DNA from: Pseudomonas batumici
GTDB lineage: Bacteria > Pseudomonadota > Gammaproteobacteria > Pseudomonadales > Pseudomonadaceae
Direction: 5' to 3'
DNA length: 64,000 nt
NCBI RefSeq assembly: GCF_000820515.1
Contig: NZ_JXDG01000041.1
Coordinates: 1 to 64,000, forward strand
This document shows positions 40,958 to 49,491 of this stretch, piece by piece; position 1 is the stretch's first letter; every line of letters begins with the position of its first letter. Under the pieces are notes generated by a model. That model did not search any database. It worked only from the letters and a program-made list of their open reading frames with translations, and was not told where the DNA came from. The translations under genes and the position numbers were made by a program.

Positions 40958-42781
40958 CTACTCGCTGTGCAGGCTTGCATAAATCGACTCAGCGAGCTTT
41001 TTACTGATCCCGGGTGCTTTGGCGATCTCGTCGATGCTGGCACGGGACAGCTCCTGCAATCCACCAAAATGTTTCAATAGTTCGCGACGACGTTTCGGCC
41101 CCACCCCCGCCACCCCCTCCAGGGTCGAGGTACGCCGGGTCTTTCCACGCCGCGCACGGTGCCCGGTAATGGCAAAGCGGTGGGCTTCGTCGCGGATCTG
41201 CTGGATCAGGTGCAGCGCCGGCGAATCGCCTTTCAAGGTGAACTCATGGGCCGCGTCGTTGAGGTACAAGGTCTCGAAGCCGGCCTTGCGCGTCGCCCCC
41301 TTGGCTACTCCGAGCAGGATCAGGTCCGGCACCGCCAGCTCATCGAGCACATCGCGGGCCATGGACAACTGCCCCTTGCCGCCGTCCACCAGCAGGATGT
41401 CCGGCAGCTTGCCCTCGCCGTCCTTCAGCTTGCTGAAGCGTCGGGTCAGCGCCTGGTGCATCGCCGCATAGTCGTCGCCGGCGGTGACGCCTTCGATGTT
41501 GTAACGGCGATAATCGGACTTGAGCGGACCTTCCGGGCCGAACACCACGCAGGACGCTACCGTCGCCTCGCCGCTGGAGTGACTGATGTCGTAGCACTCC
41601 AGGCGCTGCGGCGGCTCGTCCAGGCTCAGCACCTCGGCCAGGGACTCGAAGCGCGCCGCCATATGCTGACGGTCGGCCAGGCGCGCGCCCAGGGCCTGTT
41701 CGGCATTGGTCACCGCCAATTGTTGCCAGCGCGCCCGGGTACCGCGCACCCGATGACTGATGCTCAGTTCACGCCCGCGCAGCCCGGCGATGGCCGCGAT
41801 CAGCGTCGGAAAGTCCTCGTGGACCACATTGACGATCAGTTCGCCAGGCAGGTCGCGCTCGGGACTGCCGATGAAGTACTGGCCGAGAAACGCCATCAGC
41901 ACTTCGGAGACATCCTCCTCGATACCGACCTGCGGGAAGAAATTCTTGCTGCCCAGCACCCGCCCGCCGCGCACGCTGATCAGGTGCACACAGGCGCCGC
42001 CCGGATTGACGAAGGCCGCAACCACGTCGACATCGCCGCTGCCGCCTTCCATGCTCTGCTGGTCCTGGACCCGACGCAGCAGCGCGATCTGGTCGCGCAA
42101 CTCCGCGGCCCGCTCGAAATCGAGGGTGCTGGCCGCCTGCTCCATGCCGGCGCTCAACTCGTCGGTCAGGGCGTTGCTGCGCCCTTCGAGGAACATCACC
42201 GAGTGACGCACATCCTCGGCATACACCTGGGGCTCCACCAACCCGACACAAGGCCCCTTGCAACGCTTGATCTGGTATTGCAGACAGGGCCGGGTGCGGT
42301 TCTTGAAATAGCTGTCCTCGCACTGGCGGACCAGGAAGGTCTTTTGCAGCAGGCTCAGGCTTTCACGAATCGCCCCGGCACTGGGGTAAGGCCCGAAATA
42401 CTTGCCCTTGGCTTTCTTGGCCCCACGGTGGATGCTCAGGCGCGGATAATCGCCGTCCGAGAGAAAGACATAGGGGTAGGATTTGTCGTCGCGCAGCAGG
42501 ATGTTATAGGGCGGCCGCCATTCCTTGATCAGCGTCTGTTCCAGCAACAGCGCTTCGGTTTCATTGGCGGTGATGGTGGTTTCCACCTGGGCGATACGCC
42601 CCACCAGTGCCGCGGTCTTCGGCGCCAGGCCGGTCTTGCGGAAGTAACTGGCCAGGCGCTTCTTCAGGTTCTTGGCCTTGCCCACATAGAGCAGGCGTGC
42701 GTCGCCGTCGAACATGCGGTAGACGCCGGGACGGCCACTGCACGTTGCAAGGAAGGCACTGGAATCGAACAGGTCAGTCAT
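40958..42781 (-). CDS. uvrC: Excinuclease ABC subunit C
   Basis: A 607-residue DNA-repair nuclease. Domains: N-terminal GIY-YIG (PGVYRMFDGDARLLYVGKAK) for the 3' cut, a Cys-rich part (CLQYQIKRCKGPC), a UVR motif around residue 205-240, the RNase H-like 5' nuclease (LECYDISHSSGEATVASCVV, LVDGGKGQLS) and a C-terminal HhH pair (VAGVGPKRRRELLKHFGG). Acts with UvrAB in nucleotide excision repair. Two bases separate it from gacA, the classical co-transcription. Confidence 0.97.
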   Translation of the reverse strand: MTDLFDSSAFLATCSGRPGVYRMFDGDARLLYVGKAKNLKKRLASYFRKTGLAPKTAALVGRIAQVETTITANETEALLLEQTLIKEWRPPYNILLRDDKSYPYVFLSDGDYPRLSIHRGAKKAKGKYFGPYPSAGAIRESLSLLQKTFLVRQCEDSYFKNRTRPCLQYQIKRCKGPCVGLVEPQVYAEDVRHSVMFLEGRSNALTDELSAGMEQAASTLDFERAAELRDQIALLRRVQDQQSMEGGSGDVDVVAAFVNPGGACVHLISVRGGRVLGSKNFFPQVGIEEDVSEVLMAFLGQYFIGSPERDLPGELIVNVVHEDFPTLIAAIAGLRGRELSISHRVRGTRARWQQLAVTNAEQALGARLADRQHMAARFESLAEVLSLDEPPQRLECYDISHSSGEATVASCVVFGPEGPLKSDYRRYNIEGVTAGDDYAAMHQALTRRFSKLKDGEGKLPDILLVDGGKGQLSMARDVLDELAVPDLILLGVAKGATRKAGFETLYLNDAAHEFTLKGDSPALHLIQQIRDEAHRFAITGHRARRGKTRRTSTLEGVAGVGPKRRRELLKHFGGLQELSRASIDEIAKAPGISKKLAESIYASLHSE

Positions 42782-42783
42782 TG

Positions 42784-43422
42784 TCAGCCGGCATCGACCA
42801 TGCCGTGGCGAACCGCCAGGAGCGTCAACTCGACATCGCTGCTGACCGAGAGCTTCTCGAAAATCCGATAGCGGTAGGTATTCACGGTTTTCGGCGACAG
42901 GCAGAGCTTGTCGGAGATGATCTGGACCTTCTGGCAGCCGACGATCATCAACGCAATCTGGATCTCCCGCTCGGACAAGGCGTCGAAAGGCGAGTCACTG
43001 GCCGGCTGGAAGGACTTGAGTGCCAACTGCTGGGCGATCTGTGGACTGATGTAGCGCTGCCCGGAAAACACCAGGCGAATCGCCTGGACCATTTCCGCCA
43101 GGCCCGCGCCCTTGGTCAGGTAACCGGCCGCCCCGGCCTGCAGCAAGCGCGTGGGGAACGGGTCCTCTTCACACACGGTCACCGCCACCACCTTGATCTC
43201 CGGGTGACTGCGCAATAGCTTGCGCGTGGCCTCCAGGCCGTCGATGCCGGGCATCTTGACGTCCATCAGGACCACATCGGGCTTGAGCTCCCTTGCCTTG
43301 AGCAACGCCTCCTCTCCCGATTCAGCCTGCCCCACGACCTGCAAACCATCGATGTCCGCCAACATACGCGTAATGCCTGTACGCACAAGATCATGGTCAT
43401 CGACTACTAGCACCCTAATCAA
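42784..43422 (-). CDS. gacA: Response regulator GacA
   Basis: A 212-residue NarL/FixJ-type regulator. The receiver has DDH (residues 8-10), phospho-Asp54 in VVLMDVKMPG and Lys in YLTKGAG. The LuxR-type output domain reads LSEREIQIALMIVGCQKVQI and LCLSPKTVNTYRYRIFEKL. With GacS it turns on the Rsm small RNAs that govern secondary metabolism and biocontrol traits. All key residues are present and the frame is intact, which matters because gacA mutants arise often in Pseudomonas cultures. It ends VDAG, slightly shorter than some relatives. Confidence 0.97.
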   Translation of the reverse strand: MIRVLVVDDHDLVRTGITRMLADIDGLQVVGQAESGEEALLKARELKPDVVLMDVKMPGIDGLEATRKLLRSHPEIKVVAVTVCEEDPFPTRLLQAGAAGYLTKGAGLAEMVQAIRLVFSGQRYISPQIAQQLALKSFQPASDSPFDALSEREIQIALMIVGCQKVQIISDKLCLSPKTVNTYRYRIFEKLSVSSDVELTLLAVRHGMVDAG

Positions 43423-43572
43423 GCAGACACCTCACGAATTTGGTCTTATCAGGTTATTGACCACCTTAGCAAAAAACCGGAGACCTGACCTAGCTCAAGC
43501 GTCACATAAGAATATCAATGCGCTATAAGCGCTTGCCGGGCGGCAAGCACATTTCACCGGGAACTCAGCGGC

Positions 43573-43956
43573 TCAGGTGTCCCGAGGACGGGCTCGGCCC
43601 TTCAGCATATAGGGCCCGGTGGTTTCGGCCAGGGTCGTGGTCAGTCGATCGATCGCTTCCTGATCCTCCTTCTGCAGCACCCGGTAGTTACCCAGCACTT
43701 TTTCTTCCACCTGGCTGAGGTTGTCCAGCTGCACCGGAGTCGCCTGCCCTGTCAGTACGTAAAGTACATCCACACCCCGCGCGGCCACCCGGGACAAATA
43801 GTCGGCCTTCGGTGCGCGATCACCGCTTTCGTACTTGCCCTGCGCGTTAGCCTCAACGCCTCCGATTTCACCAAAAGCCTTCTGCGACAAACCCAGTCGC
43901 TCTCTCTCTTGTCGCAATCGCGAACCAATTCCACTCATTTGGAGGTAAGATCCCAT
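43573..43956 (-). CDS. XRE-family (Cro/CI-like) repressor
   Basis: A 127-residue protein with an N-terminal helix-turn-helix: IGSRLRQERERLGLSQKAFG, EIGGVEANAQGKYESGDRAP. The rest is a helical tail with no peptidase domain, so it is not LexA-cleavable. Start ATG 43954-43956 (MGSYLQMSGIG) has AAGGGTG upstream; the ATG at 43936-43938 is possible. It faces a small DNA-binding protein gene over a 63-base gap filled with repeats, the plan of a phage-type switch. Related pairs in Pseudomonas govern pyocin or prophage remnants, but none is next to it here. Confidence 0.82.
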   Translation of the reverse strand: MGSYLQMSGIGSRLRQERERLGLSQKAFGEIGGVEANAQGKYESGDRAPKADYLSRVAARGVDVLYVLTGQATPVQLDNLSQVEEKVLGNYRVLQKEDQEAIDRLTTTLAETTGPYMLKGRARPRDT

Positions 43957-43957
43957 T

Positions 43958-44018
43958 TTGAACACCCTTAAGGGTGATACACTCAACCAGAATTGAACGA
44001 ACTTGAACGGTTTTGAAC
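43958..44018. promoter_or_regulatory. Divergent operator: palindrome plus TTGAAC repeats
   Basis: A perfect 14-bp palindrome CACCCTTAAGGGTG (43963-43976) lies beside the XRE gene. Then TTGAAC occurs at 43993, 44003 and 44013, exactly ten bases apart, with another copy at 43958. The last three end two bases before the ATG of the small gene and occupy its ribosome-site region. Confidence 0.7.
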
Positions 44019-44019
44019 T

Positions 44020-44241
44020 ATGCCCGGTATCCGCACCGCCGCACAAGCCAAGGCTTGGCTGGAACATCAAGGAAAATCGGTTCAGGAGTTTGCGCGCGAG
44101 CATGGCGTCGACCCGGCAACCACCTATCAAGTGCTCGCCGGACGAAAGAAGGGACGGCGTGGGGAAGCCCACAAGGTCGCGGTCCTGCTGGGCATGAAGG
44201 ATGGAATCATCCCATCCGACAGCACCAACCCGAGCGAATGA
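44020..44241 (+). CDS. Small DNA-binding protein (Cro-like)
   Basis: A 73-residue basic protein, MPGIRTAAQAKAWLEHQG, then KSVQEFAREHGVDPATTYQV and LAGRKKGRRGEAHKVAVLLG. The second block looks like a helix-turn-helix with a 434-Cro type recognition helix. It is divergent from the XRE repressor. No Shine-Dalgarno sequence precedes the ATG; the space is taken by TTGAAC repeats, so a start a few codons on is conceivable. Likely counter-regulator of the XRE protein. Confidence 0.7.
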   Translation: MPGIRTAAQAKAWLEHQGKSVQEFAREHGVDPATTYQVLAGRKKGRRGEAHKVAVLLGMKDGIIPSDSTNPSE

Positions 44242-44330
44242 CGCCGGCCTTTTCAGGCTCGACAGGCACCTCATTGGGCGACATGTAGGAACACTCCCAA
44301 AGTATCGTCAGTCATTACCAAGTGTCGGTT

Positions 44331-44765
44331 CTAGACCGTCAGACTCATGCGTAAAAAGCACTCGTCCTCGCCGACCACGGCCAGGCCCTGACGCAAATAC
44401 AGCCGCTGGGCCGGGTTGCTCTTGAACACGGTCAGGCGTAACTCCCGACGTCCCTCCCTGAAAGCGATGTCCCGTGCCTGCCCGATCAGCCAACTCCCCA
44501 AGCCCTGGCCCCGCCCCGACTCGACCAGCTGCAACTCGCGGATATACAGCGACCTGGCATCGCGACTGAAACTGACAAAACCCAACACCTGCTCGCCGTC
44601 GCACAACAGCTCGTTCTGCCGCCCGGCCCAGGCCACGTCAAAGGCCTCTTCCTGCCAGAGCAGGCCGTACTCACAGTAGTACACCATCATGTTCTGGCGC
44701 GTGAGCTGCCGGGCAAACGCCAGGTCCTCGTCCAAGGCCGGGCGAAAACGCCAGCGCCCGCTCAC
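44331..44765 (-). CDS. GNAT-family N-acetyltransferase
   Basis: A 144-residue GNAT-fold enzyme. The acetyl-CoA loop is VESGRGQGLGSWLIGQARD (Q/RxxGxG/A), and the end is LRLTVFKSNPAQRLYLRQGL with VVGEDECFLRMSL. Start chosen is GTG 44763-44765 (VSGRWRFRPALDEDL), which overlaps the nitrilase stop as GTGA. Acceptor substrate not predictable. Confidence 0.8.
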   Translation of the reverse strand: MSGRWRFRPALDEDLAFARQLTRQNMMVYYCEYGLLWQEEAFDVAWAGRQNELLCDGEQVLGFVSFSRDARSLYIRELQLVESGRGQGLGSWLIGQARDIAFREGRRELRLTVFKSNPAQRLYLRQGLAVVGEDECFLRMSLTV

Positions 44766-45520
44766 AACCCCATCACCGACACCACCTCGCCAGACCATTG
44801 ACCGGCGACACGACGCCCGATCACCAGCACATCGCCCTCCCCCTCAGCCGCCACCACCTGCTGCCCGCCGGCCGCCCAGAGCGCGCTGCGACCCGCCGAC
44901 TGCCAGCCCCCGGTCATGCCACCGTGGTTGGCCATCAGCACGGCCATTGCGTGCTCCCGGGCATAGCCCTGCAACAGGGCGGTGTCAGGTGCATAACCGT
45001 TCCCAGTGATCAACACACTGGCGGCGTAAAGATTAGCCTCAGATTGCGCAGCCCGTAGCGGATGACTGGCGTGGGAAAAGTCAGCGCAGACCGCCAGAGC
45101 AATTCGCTCATCAGCCATTGTCAAGGGCTCACCACCGTTGCCCGGGGTAAAGGCGATCTCCTCGCCATCATGCAGGTGCTGCTTGCTGTAGACCTGCAAG
45201 GAACCGTCGGCACCGAACGTCAATGCACCGATCAGCACCGGCTCTTCAGCGCCCAGGCGTATCGGCATGCCCACCACCGTTACCAGCTTCAGCTCCCGGG
45301 CCAGCTCGCGCAACGGCGCCAGTACCGGGGCATCTGGGGTAATCGCCAAGCCGGCGGCCAGGGCCTTTTCATAGCCGGTCAACGACAACTCGGGGAACAG
45401 CAGGAACTCCACGCCCCGTTCCGCGGCCTGGCGCATGAAGGCCAGGTGTCGGCCGATGTTGGCCTGCAGGTCCCCGGGAATCGAGACGGATTGGGCAGCG
45501 GCAAGGGTGAACGCACTCAT
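44762..45520 (-). CDS. Carbon-nitrogen hydrolase (nitrilase superfamily)
   Basis: A 252-residue amidase-type protein. The catalytic triad is in place: Glu in LLFPELSLTGYE, Lys in VYSKQHLHDGEE, and Cys in ALAVCADFSHASHP. The superfamily cleaves amides, carbamoyl groups or nitriles. It overlaps the GNAT gene by four bases, so the two are one unit; the specific substrate is not evident. A second Glu near HLHDGEE supports an active site. Confidence 0.85.
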   Translation of the reverse strand: MSAFTLAAAQSVSIPGDLQANIGRHLAFMRQAAERGVEFLLFPELSLTGYEKALAAGLAITPDAPVLAPLRELARELKLVTVVGMPIRLGAEEPVLIGALTFGADGSLQVYSKQHLHDGEEIAFTPGNGGEPLTMADERIALAVCADFSHASHPLRAAQSEANLYAASVLITGNGYAPDTALLQGYAREHAMAVLMANHGGMTGGWQSAGRSALWAAGGQQVVAAEGEGDVLVIGRRVAGQWSGEVVSVMGL

Positions 45521-45681
45521 GGTCAGTCCTGACAGTCAGCTCGGAAATATCCTCAGAGTGTGTCATAAACATCTGAGGCATTTAAGCGATAGAAGCGACT
45601 GCCTCGGCCTCATAGAATTTTCTGATTGAACAGGGCGATACCGCTCTAGTAAGCTCGGCGACATTCCCACGGAGTTGCACC

Positions 45682-45813
45682 ATGCACCTGACTCAATCCC
45701 TGCCTCGCCACACCGACAGCGCCTCGCGCCCGGTCGCGGCTGCCCGGATGAGTACGCTCGGCACCCCCGTGAACTTTTATTTTGGGTATTGGTTTAGCCA
45801 CTGGCGCGCCTGA
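45682..45813 (+). CDS. Aromatic-amino-acid leader peptide upstream of DAHP synthase
   Basis: A 43-codon frame preceded by GGAGTTGCACC. It ends with NFYFGYWFSHWRA: three Phe, two Tyr and two Trp in ten codons, which is what an attenuator leader looks like. It is followed 50 bases on by a strong Rho-independent terminator, and then the DAHP synthase gene. Stalling of the ribosome at these codons when charged tRNAs are low would let transcription pass the terminator. A promoter-like TTGAAC...TAGTAA lies about 50 bases upstream. Confidence 0.8.
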   Translation: MHLTQSLPRHTDSASRPVAAARMSTLGTPVNFYFGYWFSHWRA

Positions 45814-45862
45814 TACCCAACCGGCGCCCACTGTTTCAGGGGTCGCCTACCAGAGAATTCTC

Positions 45863-45900
45863 AACCCCCGGTCGGCCTCCCGACCGGGGGTTTTGTTTTT
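45863..45900 (+). terminator. Attenuator terminator before aroF
   Basis: Thirteen-base stem AACCCCCGGTCGG/CCGACCGGGGGTT with a CCTC loop, then TTGTTTTTT. It sits between the leader peptide and the DAHP synthase gene. The competing antiterminator pairing was not resolved by eye. Confidence 0.85.
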
Positions 45901-45951
45901 TCAAGCCCCGCACATTTTGCAACCGACTGTTTGAATCGAAGGAATACCGAC

Positions 45952-46104
45952 ATGAACCACACCACCTATTACCGCTACGACATCACCAGCGCCTGGCGAT
46001 TTAGCAAGCTCCGCTCGGGACAGCACGCCGCCTCCGAACGGTCACGCACAGGTGGCACGCACACACTCACAGCCAGTCCGGTTGATTGTCGAACACCCCA
46101 GTAG
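45952..46104 (+). CDS. Small ORF with aromatic-rich start between attenuator and aroF
   Basis: A 50-codon frame from the ATG at 45952, which has GAAGGA nine bases upstream, to the TAG at 46102. It begins MNHTTYYRYDITSAWRFSKL and then becomes Arg/Thr/Ser-rich. Four Tyr/Trp residues and one Phe fall in the first 16 positions. It may be a real small protein, a second translational leader, or only a spacer frame. It ends 46 bases before aroF. Confidence 0.45.
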   Translation: MNHTTYYRYDITSAWRFSKLRSGQHAASERSRTGGTHTLTASPVDCRTPQ

Positions 46105-46149
46105 GGCCGCGCGCGGGAAGCCCCCGCCGCCTGCCCAGGAAGCCCGAAC

Positions 46150-47250
46150 ATGAATTCTTCTCTCTCTGCCCTGCCGTCATCCGCCCTGCCATCGGCCAAC
46201 GAGCCGCTGACCCAGCGCTTGCCCAGCACCCTGCAACTCAAGCAGCACCTGCCACTCAATGCCAGCCTGAGCGACCAGGTCGACCGCCACCGCCACGCCG
46301 TGCGCGCCATTCTCAACGGTGAAGACCCGCGCCTGCTGGTCGTCGTCGGTCCCTGCTCGATCCATGATCCGCAATCGGCCCTTGAATACGCGAGCCGGCT
46401 GGCCAATCTGGCGAGCGACGTCAGCGACCAGATGCTGCTGGTGATGCGCGCCTACATCGAGAAACCCCGGACCACGGTGGGCTGGAAGGGCCTGGCCTAC
46501 GACCCGCACCTGGACGGCAGCGACGACATGGCCGGCGGCCTGGCCCTGTCCCGCGAACTGATGCGCGAGATGCTGCGCCTGGGCCTGCCGATTGCCACCG
46601 AACTGCTGCAACCCATGGCGGCCGGCTATGTCGACGACCTGCTGAGCTGGGTCGCCATTGGCGCGCGGACCACGGAGTCGCAGATCCACCGGGAAATGGC
46701 CAGCGGCCTGCCCATGCCGGTGGGCTTCAAGAACGGCACCGACGGCGGTGTCGGCATCGCCGCGGACGCCATGCGTTCGGCGGCCCATGCCCACCGGCAT
46801 TTCGGTGTCGACAGCCAGGGGCATCCGGCGATCATCCAGACCCCGGGCAACCCGGACACCCACCTGGTGCTGCGCGGTGGCCATCGCGGGCCCAACTACG
46901 ATGCCCACAGCGTGGCCCAGGTGCGGGCCGGCCTGGCCAAGCAGTCGATTGCGCCACGGATCATGGTCGATTGCAGCCACGCCAACAGCGGCAAGGACCC
47001 GCTGCGCCAGCCGGCGGTGTTCGCCGATGTGCTGGAGCAGCGCTTGCGTGGCGACCGCTCGCTGGTGGGCATGATGCTCGAGAGTCATTTGTTCGAAGGG
47101 TGCCAGGCGTTGAGCGCGAACCTGCGTTATGGCGTTTCGATCACCGACGGCTGCCTCGGCTGGGAGGCGACCGAAGCGTTGCTGCGCGGGGCAGCGGAAC
47201 TTTTGCCGGGAAAATCCGGCCTGAATCCGGTAATCTCAACACTTTCTTGA
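46150..47250 (+). CDS. aroF: 3-deoxy-7-phosphoheptulonate (DAHP) synthase, type I
   Basis: A 366-residue TIM-barrel enzyme that joins phosphoenolpyruvate and erythrose 4-phosphate, the first step to Phe, Tyr and Trp. Conserved parts: LLVVVGPCSIHDPQSALEYA, MRAYIEKPRTTVGWKGL, GARTTESQIHREMASGL, VGFKNGTDG, LRGGHRGPNYD and MVDCSHANSGKDP. The N-terminal extension is the allosteric part. Which amino acid inhibits it cannot be told by eye, but the leader peptide upstream points to control by aromatic amino acids. GGAAG-type ribosome site upstream is weak. Confidence 0.92.
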   Translation: MNSSLSALPSSALPSANEPLTQRLPSTLQLKQHLPLNASLSDQVDRHRHAVRAILNGEDPRLLVVVGPCSIHDPQSALEYASRLANLASDVSDQMLLVMRAYIEKPRTTVGWKGLAYDPHLDGSDDMAGGLALSRELMREMLRLGLPIATELLQPMAAGYVDDLLSWVAIGARTTESQIHREMASGLPMPVGFKNGTDGGVGIAADAMRSAAHAHRHFGVDSQGHPAIIQTPGNPDTHLVLRGGHRGPNYDAHSVAQVRAGLAKQSIAPRIMVDCSHANSGKDPLRQPAVFADVLEQRLRGDRSLVGMMLESHLFEGCQALSANLRYGVSITDGCLGWEATEALLRGAAELLPGKSGLNPVISTLS

Positions 47251-47264
47251 AAGGAGCATCACCC

Positions 47265-47546
47265 ATGGCCAAAGCCACTGCCCGTCACATCCTGGTTGCC
47301 AGCGAAGCCAAGTGCAACGAACTCAAGGCCCAGATCGAAGCCGGCGCCGATTTCGCCGAGATCGCCAAGGCGAACTCCACCTGCCCGTCCAGCCGCGACG
47401 GCGGTAACCTGGGCTCGTTCGGCCCTGGCCAGATGGTCAAGGAATTCGATACCGTGGTCTTCAGCGCCCCGATCAATACCGTACAAGGCCCGGTGAAAAC
47501 CCAGTTCGGTTACCACCTGCTGGAAGTGACCAGCCGTCAGGATTGA
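47265..47546 (+). CDS. ppiC: Parvulin peptidyl-prolyl isomerase
   Basis: A 93-residue single parvulin domain: TARHILVASEAKCNELKAQI, GADFAEIAKANSTCPSSRDG, GNLGSFGPGQMVKEFDTVVF and KTQFGYHLLEV. A cytoplasmic PpiC-type prolyl isomerase. AAGGAG precedes the ATG by eight bases. It follows aroF after 14 bases and may be co-transcribed. Confidence 0.92.
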   Translation: MAKATARHILVASEAKCNELKAQIEAGADFAEIAKANSTCPSSRDGGNLGSFGPGQMVKEFDTVVFSAPINTVQGPVKTQFGYHLLEVTSRQD

Positions 47547-47552
47547 TCCCTG

Positions 47553-47578
47553 TGGCGAGGGGGCCTGCCCCCTCGCCA
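47553..47578. repeat. GGCGAGGGGG hairpin (REP-type) after ppiC
   Basis: TGGCGAGGGGG and its reverse complement flank a four-base loop. The sequence type is a known abundant intergenic repeat of Pseudomonas and can stop or stabilise transcripts. It lies between ppiC and yejA. Confidence 0.7.
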
Positions 47579-47625
47579 TGGTATTCGGTTTCCCTGATAC
47601 TTCGAACCGGCTTCCAAGGCTGAAG

Positions 47626-49491
47626 ATGCGACTGGCCCTATCCCTGCTACTCACCGCCCTGACCCTGTTTCCCGGCCTGTCTGCCATCGCTGCCCCCGCG
47701 CAGCACGCGTTGACGGTCTACGGCGAACCGGCCAAGTACCCCGCCGGCTTCAGCCACTTCAACTACGCCAATCCCCTGGCCCCCAAAGGCGGCAGCCTGC
47801 GGCGCTCGGCCATCGAGATCGGCCAGTTCGACCATATCCTGCCCTATGTCGACAAAGGCACCGGCGTCACCGAGATCGACGGCTGGATCTACTCGCCCCT
47901 GGCTGTGCGCTCCCTCGACGAGCCCTACACCGTCTACGGCCTGGTGGCGGAAAAGATGCAACGCAGCGACGACGGCCTGTCCCTGCGTTTCTACCTGAAC
48001 CCCAAGGCCCGCTTCGCCGACGGCACGCCAATCACCGCCGAAGACGTGCGCTACACCTACAACCTGCTGATGACCCAGGGCAGCCTCGCCTATCGCCTGC
48101 AATTCGAAGCGGTGAAAGACGTGGAAGTCGAGTCGCCGACCCAGGTCCGCTTCGACTTCAAGAACAACGACAACCGCTCGCTGCCCCTGGATATCGCCAG
48201 CCTGCCGGTACTGCCAGAACACTGGTGGAAAACCCGCGATTTCGCCGACGGCGGCGGTTACGAGACCCCGCTGGGCAGCGGCCCTTACCGGGTGACCAAG
48301 ATCGACTCGGGACGCAGCATCACCTTCAGCCGCAACCCCGACTGGTGGGGCAAGGACCTGCCGGTCAACCGCGGTCTCTACAACTTCGACCGCTTCACCC
48401 TCGAATACTTCGGCGACACCGATGTGGCCCGCCAGGTCCTGCGCGGCGGCGCCTATGACTACAACCGCGAGTTTTCCGCCACCGCCTACTCCATCGGCTA
48501 CGACAGCCCGGCCCTCACCGATGGCCGCCTGCAAAAGGCCCATCTGGCACAGGAGGCACCGCAATCGGCGCAGGGCTACCTGTTCAACCTGCAAAAGCCG
48601 ATGTTCCAGGACCGCCGCGTGCGCGAAGCCCTGGCCATGCTCTGGGACTTCGAGTGGAGCAACCGGCAGATGATGCGCAACATGTACATCCGCCAGCAGA
48701 GCTTCTTCTCCAACACCGCCCTGGCCGCGCGGCAGTTGCCCGACCAGGCGGAACTGGCGATCCTCGAACCGCTGCGCGGGCAGATTCCCGACGAAGTCTT
48801 CACCCAGGTCTTCGAAGCGCCGAAAACCGACGCCAGCGGCAACCTGCGGGACAAGCAACTGCAAGCCCTGGCCCTGCTCGAACAGGCCGGCTGGAAACCC
48901 GACGGCGACCGCCTGGTCAACGCCCGGGGCGAACCGCTGAGCTTCACCTTCCTCAATGCCCAGAACGGCATGGAGCGGCTGCTGCTGCCCTACAAGCGCA
49001 ACCTGGCACAGATCGGTATCCGCATGGACATCCGCCGCATCGACGCCTCGCAGTACGTCAACCGCCTCAAGGACCGCGACTACGACATGATCGTCAGCGG
49101 CTACCCGGTCAGCACCTCGCCGGGCATCGAGCTGTACAACTACTTCGGTTCCGCCGCGGCCAACGACCCCGGCTCCAGCAACTTCATGGTGCTGAAAAAT
49201 CCTGCCGTGGACAGCCTGATCAACGGCCTGGTCAAGGCCGATACGCAAGCGAAGATGCTCAGCTACGCCCATGCCCTGGATCGGGTGTTGCAATGGAACT
49301 ACTACTGGATCCCCAACTATTACCCACCGGGCACCTCGACGGTCTGGTGGAACCGCTTCGGCTTCCCCAATGAGCAGGCCAGCAATGCCCCTGCCGTCGA
49401 AACCTGGTGGGAAGTCAGTCCGACCCCGCTGACCAACGAACAGATGACCGCCGAGCTGATCAGGCGCGGCAGTTCCGGAGGACAGCACTGA
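47626..49491 (+). CDS. yejA: Oligopeptide ABC transporter, binding protein YejA
   Basis: A 621-residue periplasmic SBP_bac_5 protein. The ATG at 47626 gives a Sec signal MRLALSLLLTALTLFPGLSA with cleavage near IAA-PAQ. Typical YejA segments are ALTVYGEPAKYPAGFSHFNY, NYANPLAPKGGSL, LGSGPYRVTKIDSGRSITF and RNPDWWGKDLPVN. It delivers peptides to YejBEF; in enterobacteria this system takes up microcin C. Overlaps yejB by one base (TGATG). Confidence 0.92.
   Translation: MRLALSLLLTALTLFPGLSAIAAPAQHALTVYGEPAKYPAGFSHFNYANPLAPKGGSLRRSAIEIGQFDHILPYVDKGTGVTEIDGWIYSPLAVRSLDEPYTVYGLVAEKMQRSDDGLSLRFYLNPKARFADGTPITAEDVRYTYNLLMTQGSLAYRLQFEAVKDVEVESPTQVRFDFKNNDNRSLPLDIASLPVLPEHWWKTRDFADGGGYETPLGSGPYRVTKIDSGRSITFSRNPDWWGKDLPVNRGLYNFDRFTLEYFGDTDVARQVLRGGAYDYNREFSATAYSIGYDSPALTDGRLQKAHLAQEAPQSAQGYLFNLQKPMFQDRRVREALAMLWDFEWSNRQMMRNMYIRQQSFFSNTALAARQLPDQAELAILEPLRGQIPDEVFTQVFEAPKTDASGNLRDKQLQALALLEQAGWKPDGDRLVNARGEPLSFTFLNAQNGMERLLLPYKRNLAQIGIRMDIRRIDASQYVNRLKDRDYDMIVSGYPVSTSPGIELYNYFGSAAANDPGSSNFMVLKNPAVDSLINGLVKADTQAKMLSYAHALDRVLQWNYYWIPNYYPPGTSTVWWNRFGFPNEQASNAPAVETWWEVSPTPLTNEQMTAELIRRGSSGGQH

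Noticed and set aside
41159..42871. 570-codon ORF antisense to uvrC
   Set aside because: Low-complexity composition typical of the complementary strand of GC-rich coding DNA; uvrC is beyond doubt.
47647..49488. 613-codon ORF antisense to yejA
   Set aside because: Shadow frame of a high-GC gene; no recognisable domain, whereas yejA has a signal peptide and family motifs.
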